Assembly (NCBI GenBank): GCA_014526335.1
Contig: JACTAT010000030.1
Coordinates: 396,946 to 460,945 of the forward strand
Length of the DNA: 64,000 nucleotides
Direction of reading: 5' to 3'
Source of the DNA: Chrysaora quinquecirrha
Taxonomy: Eukaryota; Cnidaria; Scyphozoa; Semaeostomeae; Pelagiidae
Every line of letters begins with the position of its first letter. The first letter of the stretch is position 1. Under the pieces are notes generated by a model. The model was not told the origin of the DNA, searched no databases, and saw nothing but the letters and a program-made list of their open reading frames with translations. Below, piece by piece: positions 41,690-53,051 of this stretch. The position numbers and the translations under genes were made by a program.

Positions 41690-43654
41690 AACTGATTCCT
41701 TTGGATAAAAACCCTGGTGTGCGTCCCATTGGAATAGGAGAAGTGCTAAGAAGAATAATAGGAAAGTCGATCATATCGGTAATCAAACCTGACATTCTCA
41801 ACAGTGCAGGCTCGTTGCAACTATGTGCTGGTATACAGGCTGGAGGTGAAGCGGCTGCTCATGCTATTCATGACATATTTTAGGAGAAGGGAACAGATGC
41901 TTTGTTACTTGTGGATGCGACAAATGCCTTTAACTCTCTCAATCGTCGTGTCCTTCTCAACATTATCAAGTTTCTCTGTCCGCCAATGGCAACTTATGTA
42001 ACTAACTGTTATGGGAAACCTTCTAGGCTGTTTATAACAGGTGGCAAAGAAATCAAATCTCCTGAAGGTACAACTCAAGGAGACCCTTTCGCCATGCCTG
42101 CCTATGCGGTCGGGATTGTGCCACTTCTACCCTTGTTAAAGCCAACTTTTGATGCTCAACCATCACTTGTCAAACATGCAGCTTATGCAAATGATTTAGG
42201 AGGAGCTGGTAGTATCCATAACTTAAAGCAATGGTGGGAAAACGTTGAACAGTATGGCCCACATTTTGGATACTTTCCTAAAGCTTCTAAATCATTGTTG
42301 ATTGTGAAAGAGGACAAATTCGATGTTGCTGCTGAAGTGTTTACTGGCACAAACATAAACCTTACAAAGTCTGGTAGAAAGTACTTAGGATCTTTCGTGG
42401 GAACATCTGCAGCTAGAGATAACTACGTCAGAGAGCTAGTTGAAAAATGGATAATTCAACTCAAAACTTTATGCCAAATCGCAAAGTCTGAGCCACAAGC
42501 AGCCTATGCCGGGTTCGTTGGTGGCTTTAGGCACAAAATCACTTATCACATAAGAGTTATGCCAAACATCTCAGAGTTTGTCCAGCCATTCGACAAAGTA
42601 ATCGATGACACTTTCATACTTCTCAGCTTACCAGTCAAACTTGGTGGACTAGGAATTTCTATTTTCTCGCAGCTCTCAAAAAAGAATATCAAAACTCAAG
42701 GAAATTGACTGAACAGAGTTCTTCAAAAATAAAGGATCAAATCACGGAGTATCAGCTTGACTTTCGGATGCAGACAGTCGCAAAGAAGACTTGTGTAAAA
42801 GAAAGAGAAGAGAAGAATAAAAAGTTACTGGACGAATTGAGATCCAGAATGGCAGCAGACATGAAGAAAGCAAATGAGATCTCGCAGTTAAACGGAGCAT
42901 CGTCATGGCTGACCAGTTTACCGCTAAAATCGGAGAACTTCTCTTTAAACAAAAGAGAATTTCACGATTCCATACGCCTTAGATACAGATGGAGGCTTAA
43001 GTTTATGCCTTCTACGTGTGTCTGCGGCAAACCGTACAACGAGGATCATGCAATGGCATGTCAGAAAGGTGGATACATCCATCATCGCCATAATGAGATC
43101 AGAGACTTGTTCGTCAAACTCGCAGAAGAAATTTCAAAGGACGTTGAATGTGAACCACAACTTCAACCTTTGTCTGGTGAACAACTTCCACCGTCAACAA
43201 ATATCACTGATGAAGCTTGCTTGGATCTCAGTGTTCGCAGCTTTTGGCAGAGAGGACAGAGAGCCTTTCTCGATGTTCCGGTTTTAACCCTTTCGCTCCT
43301 TCCTACCAAAACCAAAGAGTGCAGAACTTGTTAATCGCAAACGAAAAAGAAAAGAAACGTGCCTATGGTCATCGTGTGATAGAGGTAGAGCATGGCTCAT
43401 TCACACCCTTGGTGTTTACCTCCCATGCCGGCTGTGGAAGAGAAGCAGACAGATTTACTTCAGAGCTAATGATTAAACTATCGGAGAAAAGGGACATTTC
43501 TCAATCTGTGGTAACAAACTGGGGTCGTACCAAATTATCTTTCGCAACAATCAGATCAGCAATCCTGTGCATCAGAGGTTCCAGGAACAGACGCGGTAAA
43601 ATAATAAGTGACGTTGAAAACATCGAATCAGCAAACATGTACAAAATTGAGTAA
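41690..43654 (+). pseudogene. Second endonuclease-type LINE (RT plus PD-(D/E)XK-like end)
   Basis: The RT enters at '[20 protein letters not shown]'. A stop at 41881-41883 precedes 'LLVDATNAFNSLNRRVLL' (motif A) and 'PEGTTQGDPFAMPAYAVGIV' (motif B). The active site reads 'HAAYANDLGG', so the first Asp of the ADD is Asn. 'LPVKLGGLGI' ends the RT region at about 42660. After a frameshift (about 42675) come 'CVCGKPYNEDHAMACQKGG' (Cys/His finger), 'HNEIRDLF' and 'DEACLDLSVRSFWQRGQRAF'. A further shift near 43275 gives 'FNPFAPSYQNQRVQNL' and 'SAILCIRGSRNRRG' to the stop at 43654. I recall this RT family in many invertebrates but cannot name its clade with certainty. Confidence 0.8.
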
Positions 43655-43929
43655 AAAAATGAAGTAAATGTAGAACTAAATTTATATTATATTTTTTGTG
43701 AACCGGCAACCTCCCGGTATATAAACAGTGCTGTACCATTGATGTTTATTATAAGGCTAAAAAATTAAATCGGATCATAAACCATATGGAAAATGTCACA
43801 AGAGAATGTTAACTACTCTAAGAGTAAGAATGCCTAAAAAATTATAAATTATTTTTTGAAAAAGAAAGACTAATCATGGTAATCATTATTAGAAAGGCTC
43901 TTGATGGGCGTAGACGTAATTTGAAGTGG
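43655..43929. other. LINE 3' flank, no gene
   Basis: AT-rich sequence after the LINE stop codon. No distinct tail was recognised. Confidence 0.5.
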
Positions 43930-44845
43930 TTTAAGTGCTTATGTCACCAAATTTTCGACATCTATTTTTTGATGCTTTCAGAAAATTTAATTCTTCCTGA
44001 TCAATTTGTTGGTAGTTAGACTTCTTTCTGACGAATACAACTGATTTTATCGACGTTTGAAACTGGAACTCTCGTGTTAAAACTGCTGTCAGGCTGTGAC
44101 GTCACAATGATGAGTCGCATTTTTTCATCATACTGCAATTCAATGGGAAAAAGAAAATGCGCGTCACAAATGTTTCAATATCTCCACTCAGACTAGGGTG
44201 ATTTTATGCATTATAACTATTTTTAAATAATTTTTGAAAATAGTCATTAGAAGATTTTTGTGACGTCACATTGCTGTGGGGCTTCTCTTCGGGCCTATGG
44301 ATTGTATTGTTCTGCAGGGTTGATCTCACTTCCGCACATTGTTATCGTCGTAAATTTTGCTCTCATTCTTAAGACGAAAGTTGGAAAACACGATTTAGTG
44401 CACATGAGTGAAGTCACACCACACAAAACGATAAAAGCCGTCGTTTCAGCTTCGATCGGTTTTCATAGTTAACATCTTGACAGGCAATTCTTGAACAGAA
44501 ATCACTCAGCATGTTCTCCTTGGCTATTTTATTTTCTTACAACATATTTCTCGTCATTCTATTACAAGAACATGCTTCTTCTTCAGCGCGCTCTCACTCT
44601 CCTCGCCATCTTGGAAAACAGGAAAACAGAGGGAGGACACAGCAATCCATGACGTCACAATGATGTGTCTTCTAAATTTTTCACATGGAAAGTGCCAAAA
44701 TTGGCAACTTTGACGCGTTATAACTAAAATTGCAGGCAATATTTCCAAATTCTGTTTGCAGCATTGGAATCAGCGCATAAAAAACTACAGGATTCGCAAA
44801 TAAAATGATGACCCAAAATTTGGTGGTATAAGCACTTTTAAAGAA
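43930..44845. mobile_element. MITE-like element, short decayed TIRs
   Basis: Left TTTAAGTGCTTATGTCACC and right (complement) AAAAGTGCTTATACCACC mark the ends, both continuing AAATTTT. The interior contains TGACGTCACAATGATG (44097-44112) and a near copy at 44650-44666, plus a third GTGACGTCACATTG at 44261. No transposase. A target duplication was not clear. Confidence 0.6.
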
Positions 44846-44980
44846 GTTAGATCAAAAATAAAAGATCATCCTTCTCGCCATTCGCCTCTTGGAAAAGTCG
44901 AAAATAGAAAAAGGAAGCAAAGAAGTAAAAATAAAAAAGAAGATTAATTTATTGAAAATGTCAACCAACTTCTATTCACC

Positions 44981-45259
44981 ATGGTAAATCAAATATGGCT
45001 ATATAATGAACATATGAACGGGATAAAAAAATCAGTAATAACTGCTCAGGTTGTCTCAGAAAGAACTGATCGTCAGGATGAAACAACCGTTTCGGATTTG
45101 CTAGATTCTGTTGTGATCACAAAAGTCAGCTCTTCAGAAAATGCTAACAGATATGGTCAACTGGCTGGACTTACAGGGCACAGGATGAATTCATTCAAAT
45201 TCTTCATACTGGGAATTCCCATTGGGCGTGCATTAGCAATATTGGCTGTACTCAAATAA
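44981..45259 (+). CDS. Hypothetical 92-residue open frame
   Basis: Opens at ATG 44981 and ends at TAA 45257-45259. There is no recognised domain. The sequence is Ser/Thr/Asp-rich in the middle and hydrophobic at the end ('FILGIPIGRALAILAVLK'), which could form one membrane segment. No neighbouring coding sequence supports it. It may be chance or a scrap of a transposon gene. Confidence 0.15.
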   Translation: MVNQIWLYNEHMNGIKKSVITAQVVSERTDRQDETTVSDLLDSVVITKVSSSENANRYGQLAGLTGHRMNSFKFFILGIPIGRALAILAVLK

Positions 45260-45860
45260 AAGTGAATATTTTTGCCAAAAAAAGTCTGCAACGGAAAATT
45301 TTTTGAACCAACAGAAAATCGAAATTTTAACCAACATAAAGGTTTCAAAACGCATTGCAAAAAGTAATAAGAGTGTCCGGTGAGAAACAGGATCGAATAA
45401 AGAAAGAAGCACATCTCGAAATTCCCAGGGGAAAAGCCTGAATTAGGGGGCAACCTAATTTGCGTATAGCCATTGTTATTAAGTAAGAAGAATTTGACCT
45501 TCAGTAAGTCAACAATCCATGTCTAGGGTTTCTGAGAAATATTTCAGTATTATCCGCGAGCAATGTCTTGTAGCAAGAGGTGCTTTCCCCTTTTACCCAA
45601 GCAACGCTAGCAGCTAGAACAGACATTGCAGGTGATGGCTAAACTACTTGATAGGTAATAGAGAAGAGTGCAAGTTTGAGAAGCGCGGCAAGAACGGCCT
45701 CATAGAAGATGGTCTGATAAAATTGTCGCAATGACTACTAAAATTGAGTTTATAAGACTAGCCCTTGCCCATCTCTGACCTCTGACTCCCACTCACAAGG
45801 ATTCTACCTAAAATGACCACCACCTGGAAGACCTCTTCGTGATTTAGGCTGCTATACTGT
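45260..45860. other. No gene recognised
   Basis: Unique-looking non-coding sequence, nothing supported. Confidence 0.5.
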
Positions 45861-45935
45861 GCTCTAAATTTTTATCTTAAATCTTAATCTTGATTTTAAA
45901 TCTTAATTCTAATCTTAATTATGTCTTAATCGTTC
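45861..45935. repeat. Degenerate (AATCTT)n hexamer repeat
   Basis: ATCTTAAATCTTAATCTTG and variants. The same motif recurs at 47675-47830. Confidence 0.7.
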
Positions 45936-46169
45936 TCATTGTCATAATGTTAAAATTTTAATACAGCTTGTTTTAAGATAGGATCACAAGGCATGTATGG
46001 CACTCTATTAACTTCACGTGTAACTGTGCTTTCGTCACAGAATTAATATTCTGTTATATTCTATGTGTTCAGAAATGAGCAGAGTTGCCAACTGATTATT
46101 CCTGTCTTCATTGTTATGTTTGAAGAATAAAACATTATGCAGGGGTTTTCGGCAAACCGGATGAAATAG

Positions 46170-46205
46170 ACCTGGATAGATAGCTAGGTAGATAGATATC
46201 TAGGA
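46170..46205. repeat. GATA-rich microsatellite
   Basis: GATAGATAGCTAGGTAGATA and variants. Confidence 0.7.
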
Positions 46206-46424
46206 GTCAGGAATTGTGTAACAAAAGAAAGGAACTTTTATTCTCTATGAACATAATCTAAACTATCAATAAGTTGAGTCTTTCATTTCGATTGCAATTT
46301 AAATGCAAAAAATCGAAACAATCGAGAGGAATGTCCGTGGCAGAATTTGAAGAACAAACTCATTTGCAAGCAATTATCCGAAATGCCCTGAAAGCTGGAA
46401 CAAGGAAAAAGCTGGGAACCAGCG

Positions 46425-46680
46425 GAACGAGTGACGATCAACGGAACTTGGGAACAAAGTGGGAATGGAGAGGAACCACAGTAAGCAGATGGGAACAAAG
46501 TGGGAGTTAGTTAGAATAAGTGAGAACCAGTTAGAGGGCAGGTGGAATAAAGAGGAATCACTGGTAAAGATAAGAGAACATCTGAGAACAAAGGGAATGC
46601 ACAACGGACAAGTGAGACCAAGTGGGAACAAGCAGAAACAAAGTAGGAATCAATATAAACAAGTGGGGACTGGAGATTCA
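46425..46680. repeat. Degenerate GA-rich minisatellite
   Basis: Repeated GGGAACAAAGTGGGA-like units, variable length of about 14-20 bases. Overlapping open frames on both strands here are products of the repeat and not credible genes. Confidence 0.7.
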
Positions 46681-47331
46681 TGAAGATTCCTCTATTCCAT
46701 TCATTGCAAGCTAATAGGCATGGTCTCATTCGTCAAACATAGCTAATGGGTACCTTAAATTAAGTTATCTGTAAAATTTCTCGTCAATTAGCCTTTTTTG
46801 TCTCATGATTATATGTATTAAAAAAAAAGTAAGAATGATGGTAGAGAGAACAGCGGAGAGGACATGTGAATTTTGAATTAACAAGCAGATCTGAAATCTC
46901 AACTCAAGCAAACCACACTGTTGCATCGTTCGGCCAAGAAGTTGAAAGTCTTTGGCTGAAAGTGCTGACAGGTGGAGGGAGTTGTGCTTTTGTTTGATGA
47001 TGAACTGGTAGTGGCACCGCGAATTTTGGCATTTCGGGATTCATATAAAATATACTCAATAACGGTCAAAACTTGCAAAATTTTAATGGTCAATAACAAC
47101 GAGTTTACGAACACGTGCAACAAAACGATTTTTCAATATCTAAATACGACGAATAATTGAAAAGAAATATTTTGAATTCATCGAATAATGTCCAGGTCAC
47201 CATTTTTTAGTGGTAGGAGATACTAGAAGCACGCAAACTTCTTCTACGATTTCTGTTTGCAAAATAACTGTGTTCTTAATCTCAATCGTAATCTTTAATG
47301 GAAAATCAAACTGAAGCTTAAAATTCATCTA
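46681..47331. other. No gene recognised
   Basis: Non-coding, AT-rich. Short frames only. Confidence 0.5.
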
Positions 47332-47674
47332 AAGCCTGGTTTTCATTTGTTGTATTTCGTTGATCACCGTCACAGAAGCACTTCTGGGATTATCGCAGAC
47401 CAATGCAAACTATCAAATCCTAATGAAAGCCGCTGATTTTTTTACTTATCTCAAACAGTCTCCGACGGTTGCAGCTGCTGCTTCAAAAGAAAAATATTTT
47501 GAAATTTCCCGATTGTCGCAGACTGTCTGTGATAGTTAAAAAAAACAAAGGGTGTCATTTGGAATTGGCATTCTGTGATGATCGCAGATAGCTTGCGATG
47601 GTTTTTAATTGTCGGCGACATAAACTACCTGCGATGATCGCCGATGAAAAACAACAAAAGAAAACCAGCCTTTA
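47332..47674. mobile_element. Short MITE (~340 bp)
   Basis: Left AAAGCCTGGTTTTCATTTG and right (complement) AAAGGCTGGTTTTCTTTTG are inverted ends. Inside are several TCGCAGA/TGCGAT pieces in both orientations. Flanking TA dinucleotides would fit a mariner-like TA target, weakly. Confidence 0.65.
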
Positions 47675-47835
47675 ATCTTACTTTCAATCATTATCTATAA
47701 CCAGTCTTAATCTTATGCAAAACTTAATCTTTATCTTAATCTTAATAAGAATCTTTAACTTAATCTTCACCGTAATCTTTTTCTTTACCTTCATCTTCAT
47801 GTAAATCGTTAGCGTAAATCTTAATCTTAGTACCT
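47675..47835. repeat. Degenerate (AATCTT)n hexamer repeat
   Basis: About 160 bp of CTTAATCTTTA-like hexamers. Read on the minus strand it codes for a meaningless Lys/Ile-rich peptide (47684-47905), which I do not call as a gene. Confidence 0.8.
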
Positions 47836-48869
47836 TAGTATGCAACAGTCGTACCTTGTGACGACAGAATGGCACCGCTCTATATCTCACCATGGACATT
47901 TGCATTTTTTGGTTAATTTCAACTCTCGGGCTAATGGCGGGTAGACTAAGGGTAGTACATGAAAAATTTCACGATGGATGAAAAATCATTAGCTAGCTGT
48001 CATTTAACAAAAAATGTCAGCAAAACTCTATTTGTTTTGGGAGGGCCTCTTAATGTAAGATTGATGTAAGAAAGCGTCCACGTTCGTTTCAGGTAATTTT
48101 CAAGACTGCCTTCAGGACAAAAAATTCACCAGAATTGTTAGTTGCTTTAATTCAACAAAAACCAGAAAAGATGATAGAATATGCCGCTTTGGAGTGAAAT
48201 GAAGGTCCCGAAGAGATGGCTTGAAATCTGAACGAACTTCTATTTCCAGTTTCAAGAGACAAGAGTAGTACCCATGCAAAAACACCACGCGATCAATATC
48301 TATAGGGCAGGACAAAACGTTTTTTAAGAGCTCTTTAAAAAGAAAATACTTATATCCTAAAAACGTAATCTTTGAAATCGCTATGCTTTGCCATTCGCCT
48401 TTCATAATGAAACAGCAATCTGATTTTGTCAGAAACATTACGTAAAGGCAGGTTGACCTTAAAACAATTGCCTCCCGTATGCGGTTTAATTTTATACCAT
48501 TTTAACTTAAAAGCCTTGACGTAAAAAGCTTTGACATTGCAGCAGACTGTCGCATTTTCTCGTACAAAGCGCGCCGCACAGTTGCTGTGAATTTTCTTGC
48601 TAAACACATGGATGTCGAAGCTTCAAAAACAAGGTTGTAGCACAATACAAGATGAAAGTTCCCAAGCCAATCAAGTCTTCCAAATTCACCCATCAGGTCA
48701 AATTTCGTGATACCTGTGTAAAAATCAACGACATCACAAATTAGAATTCAAGCAACAAAAATGACAACCCTGCTCCACCACTCCCATTTTAATACAAATT
48801 AAACTCTATGGGCCTATTATCACCCTAAGTAAGGTCTAACTAAGCAGCAAAAAGAAAGATGTGCAATTA
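47836..48869. other. No gene recognised
   Basis: Non-coding. The frames at 48112-48438 and 48350-48607 (-) overlap each other in different phases and show no known domain. Confidence 0.5.
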
Positions 48870-49175
48870 ATTTTGAGCGATTTTTTTAGTTATGTGGAGG
48901 ATGTAGAATAATGTTGAGTAATATCTAGATCAATTTGAAGGGATACTCTTAGTATGTTAAAAAATCATGTTCAAAAATGTAGGGGGGAAAAGTTGAGTAA
49001 CATGAAGGTTGCACATTATTGGGGAACGCTATCTTTAAATAATGCGGAAGGATATCATAAGTAACATTGAAGATAACATGGAAGAGTAATCAGGAGGACA
49101 GATTTACGGCTATGTGGAGGGCAATGATAAGTAAGAAAGTTTCCTATCTTTGAGCTGTGTGAAGGATGTGGGGTA
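48870..49175. repeat. Degenerate minisatellite, ~35-40-bp unit
   Basis: Repeated TATGTGGAGGATG, AGTAACATTGAAG and GGATATC-type blocks. The complementary pattern occurs at 62515-62720. Confidence 0.6.
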
Positions 49176-49474
49176 ACGTGGTGGGTCACCTTTCAGTTGT
49201 GCTCTTGCAATGTTCGATAATCCTTGAATATTTCCTAATGGTTGCCTAACGATTAACCATTAATCGTATTAATCGATAGTATTAATCGGCTCCAAGACGG
49301 TTTCACAATGGCTATCTCTAAAATATGGATTATGGAATGATGGAGTGGAATGATGGAATGATGGAATGGAATGATGGAATGGTATCAAAATGCATAAATG
49401 CAAAAGAAAAGCAATTTCCAAACACATCGCGACAATATTTTTAATTTTGAAAGTATAATGAAACAAAAACAGAG

Positions 49475-50540
49475 CCATTCCATGTTTTAGAAAAATATGG
49501 AATGGCGAATTTTCTCAAAATTACTTGCTTCTTTTGCTGAAACCTTCCCCTAGGGTTATATATGCCTTACAAACACATCTAAGTAGAATTTATGAAGGTT
49601 TGGAGTCAATTGAAGGAGTTACGAGGCCATTCCATATTTTAGAAAATATGGAATGGCGAATTTTCTCAAAATTACTTGCTTCTTTTGCTGAAACCTTCCC
49701 CTAGGGTTATATATGCCTTACAAACACATTTAAGTAGAATTTATGAAGGTTTGGAGTCAATTGAAGGAGTTATGAGGCCATTCCATATTTTAGAAAAATA
49801 TGGAATGGCGAATTTTCTCAAAATTACTCGCTTCTTTTGCTGAAACCTTCCTCTAGGGTTGTATATGCCTTACAAACACATCTGAGTAGAAATTAAGAAG
49901 ATTTGGAGTCAATTGAAGGAGTTACGAGGCCATTCCATATTTTAGAAAAATATGGAATGGCGAATTTTCTCAAAAATTACTCGCTTCTTTTTGCTGAAAC
50001 CTTCCCCCTAGGGTTGTATATGCCTTACAAACACATCTAAGTAGAATTTATGAAGGTTTGGAGTCAATTGAAGGAATAACAAGGCCATTCCATATTTTAG
50101 AAAAATATGGAATGGCGAATTTTCTCAAAAATTACTTGCTCCTTTTTGCTGAAACCTTCCCCCTAGGGTTGTATATGCCTTACAAACACATCTGAGTAGA
50201 AATTAAGAAGATTTGGAGTCAATTGAAGGAATAATAAGGCCATTCCATATTTTAGAAAAATATGGAATGGCGAATTTTCTCAAAAATTACTCGCTTCTTT
50301 TTGCTGAAACCTTTCCCCAAGGGTTGTATATGCCTTACAAACACATCTGAGTAGAAATTAAGAAGATTTGGAGTCAATTGAAGGAATAATAAGGCCATTC
50401 CATATTTTAGAAAAATATGGAATGGCGAAGTTTCTCAAAAATTACTCGCTTCTTTATCCTGAAACCTTCCTCCAGGGGTAAAATAAAACTTTCAAACACA
50501 TCTCAGAATAAATAATCAAGGTTTGGAGTAGAGGAACTAC
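49475..50540 (+). repeat. Left arm array, 7 units of ~152-155 bp
   Basis: Each unit begins with a hairpin, CCATTCCATATTTT with its complement AAATATGGAATGG around AGAAA, then a block with TTACTTGCTTCTTTTGCTG, CCTAGGGTT and TTGGAGTCAATTGAAGG. The innermost unit is the most diverged. Alternate units share variants (AATTTATGAAGG or AATTAAGAAGA), a sign of exchange or amplification of two-unit blocks. Confidence 0.93.
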
Positions 50541-50864
50541 GCGGAACTACGAGTTGTGAAAGTTGGTATTTTTTTGCTCAGCTAAAGTATATGCGAGTGA
50601 GAAAAACTTGCAAAATCAAGTCATCGAATTCGAACATTATTTATGTCAAACTTTCGATTTGTGCGTTTTACTGTACCATAGTTAACTTATGCACTGCATC
50701 AATACAGTAATTTTACAATTCCTTGTTTTGCAGATAGCCTACCATATTTACAAATGTGATATGAATGATTGCATATTTGCGTCGCTATTAGTCTGAATTT
50801 TTCAAGTGGATCTGTCAAATTATCAATCAGACCAGACCACAGTGGTTATGGCCGCCCAGTACAG

Positions 50865-51322
50865 GGGGCCTATTATAGGTTTGCGGCTTCGCGGCTTCGA
50901 CCCCTATTTTGCGTGCGGTTTACGGATTTGGCAATGATTTTGCTACGGTTTGCGGCTTCAGAAAAAGATGCGTCTTGCGTCTTTCGTTGCGTTTTGGCCT
51001 CGGTTTACGGCTTTGTGAATGCGGCTGCGGCTTTTCACCGAATAAACGGCCAGCGGCTATATTCTGAATTTCACAATAGATTGGGCTAAAAAGGGCTCTG
51101 TGCCGCTAGAAAATGTAATAGGTGAGTACAGTAACCAGGGAAGTAACCAAGTAACCGGATTAATGTCGATTGACAAGCTAATGTTAATGAGGAGGAGTGG
51201 AAGTCTAAACAATAGCTGTTAAAATAGCGGCCGCGGCTTGGCGATTAATTTCATCGCGGATTGCGGCTTTGAGCTAAATTTTTTGCGGTTTCGCGGCTTC
51301 TGGACCCCCTATAATAGGCCCC
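50865..51322. mobile_element. Nested MITE, 458 bp, 8-bp TSD (hAT-like)
   Basis: The ends are GGGGCCTATTATAGG and its complement CCTATAATAGGCCCC. CAGTACAG flanks at 50857-50864 and 51323-51330. The interior is rich in GCGGCTT motifs: TTTGCGGCTTCGCGGCTTC near the left end and TTTGCGGTTTCGCGGCTTC near the right end are in direct, not inverted, orientation. The base composition is clearly more GC-rich than the arms. Confidence 0.88.
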
Positions 51323-51430
51323 CAGTACAGTAGTGCTTAACTTGGAAATTAGCATTTTCCTTGAGAATCATGTTTCAAGCTTCCGTCCAGTATTTCTCGA
51401 TTTTGAGATAATTTCTTCTCGGGTGTGTTT

Positions 51431-52870
51431 ATAAAGCTTATATAATTTTTGAGAATTCGCCATTCCATATTTTCTAAAATATGGAATGGCCTTATTATTC
51501 CTTCAATTGACTCCAAATCTTCTTAATTTCTACTCAGATGTGTTTGTAAGGCATATACAACCCTTGGGGAAAGGTTTCAGCAAAAGAAGCGAGTAATTTT
51601 GAGAATTCGCCATTCCATATTTTTCTAAAATATGGAATGGCCTTTATTATTCCTTCAATTGACTCCAAATCTTCTTAATTTCTACTCAGATGTGTTTGTA
51701 AGGCATATACAACCCTAGGGGAAGGTTTCAGCAAAAGGAGCAAGTAATTTTGAGAATTCGCCATTCCATATTTTTCTAAAATATGGAATGGCCTTGTTAT
51801 TCCTTCAATTGACTCCAAACCTTCATAAATTCTACTTAGATGTGTTTGTAAGGCATATACAACCCTAGGGGGAAGGTTTCAGCAAAAAGAAGCGAGTAAT
51901 TTTTGAGAAAATTCGCCATTCCATATTTTTCTAAAATATGGAATGGCCTCGTAACTCCTTCAATTGACTCCAAATCTTCTTAATTTCTACTCAGATGTGT
52001 TTGTAAGGCATATACAACCCTTGGGGAAAGGTTTCAGCAAAAAGAAGCGAGTAATTTTTGAGAAAATTCGCCATTCCATATTTTTCTAAAATATGGAATG
52101 GCCTTATTATTCCTTCAATTGACTCCAAATCTTCTTAATTTCTACTCAGATGTGTTTGTAAGGCATATACAACCCTAGGGGGAAGGTTTCAGCAAAAAGG
52201 AGCAAGTAATTTTTGAGAAAATTCGCCATTCCATATTTTTCTAAAATATGGAATGGCCTTGTTATTCCTTCAATTGACTCCAAACCTTCATAAATTCTAC
52301 TTAGATGTGTTTGTAAGGCATATACAACCCTAGGGGGAAGGTTTCAGCAAAAAGAAGCGAGTAATTTTTGAGAAAATTCGCCATTCCATATTTTTCTAAA
52401 ATATGGAATGGCCTCGTAACTCCTTCAATTGACTCCAAATCTTCTTAATTTCTACTCAGATGTGTTTGTAAGGCATATACAACCCTAGAGGGAAGGTTTC
52501 AGCAAAAAGAAGCGAGTAATTTTTGAGAAAATTCGCCATTCCATATTTTTCTAAAATATGGAATGGCCTCGTAACTCCTTCAATTGACTCCAAACCTTCA
52601 TAAATTCTACTTAAATGTGTTTGTAAGGCATATATAACCCTAGGGGGAAGGTTTCAGCAAAAAGAAGCAAGTAATTTTTGAGAAAATTCGCCATTCCATA
52701 TTTTTCTAAAATATGGAATGGCCTCGTAACTCCTTCAATTGACTCCAAACCTTCATAAATTCTACTTAGATGTGTTTGTAAGGCATATATAACCCTAGGG
52801 GGAAGGTTTCAGCAAAAAGAAGCAAGTAATTTTTGAGAAAATTCGCCATTCCATATTTTTCTAAAACATG
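51431..52870 (-). repeat. Right arm array, 10 units of ~152-155 bp
   Basis: Inverted relative to the left arm. The same hairpin occurs at about 51461, 51612, 51763, 51917, 52074, 52227, 52380, 52537, 52690 and 52845. The right arm is three units longer than the left. The units closest to each end of the element are most alike between arms. Confidence 0.92.
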
Positions 52871-53051
52871 GAATGGCTCTGTTTTTGTTTCATTATACTT
52901 TCAAAATTAAAAATATTGTCGCGATGTGTTTGGAAATTGCTTTTCTTTTGCATTTATGCATTTTGATACCATTCCATCATTCCATTCCATCATTCCATCA
53001 TTCCACTCCATCATTCCATAATCCATATTTTAGAGATAGCCGTTTCACAAT

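Larger units (their letters stand above)
49310..53041. mobile_element. Foldback-type transposon with tandem-repeat arms, 10-bp TSD
   Basis: A 3,732-bp element flanked by GTTTCACAAT at 49300-49309 and 53042-53051. Both ends begin GGCTATCTCTAAAATATGGA read inward, followed by a GGAATGATGGAAT-rich stretch and an identical AT-rich block. Each arm is then a head-to-tail array: seven units of about 152-155 bp on the left (starts at 49475, 49627, 49778, 49930, 50085, 50240, 50395) and ten on the right in inverted orientation. The centre (50541-51430) is unique and holds a nested 458-bp MITE. Tandem-repeat inverted arms define Foldback elements; the 9-10-bp duplication points to Mutator-like transposition. 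No transposase, so it depends on another element. Confidence 0.93.

Noticed and set aside
46274..46730. Several overlapping open frames on both strands
   Set aside because: They overlap in all phases across a GA-rich minisatellite with no domain or codon-usage signal.
45861..47835. Hexamer arrays as interstitial telomere repeats
   Set aside because: The unit is AATCTT-like, not the animal TTAGGG telomere repeat.
47684..47905. Lys/Ile-rich 73-codon frame
   Set aside because: It is the translation of a degenerate AATCTT hexamer repeat.
49475..52870. Regularly spaced palindromic repeats resembling a CRISPR array
   Set aside because: The units are about 152-155 bp, fully repetitive without unique spacers, arranged as two inverted arms with a target duplication, in animal DNA. 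This is a foldback transposon.
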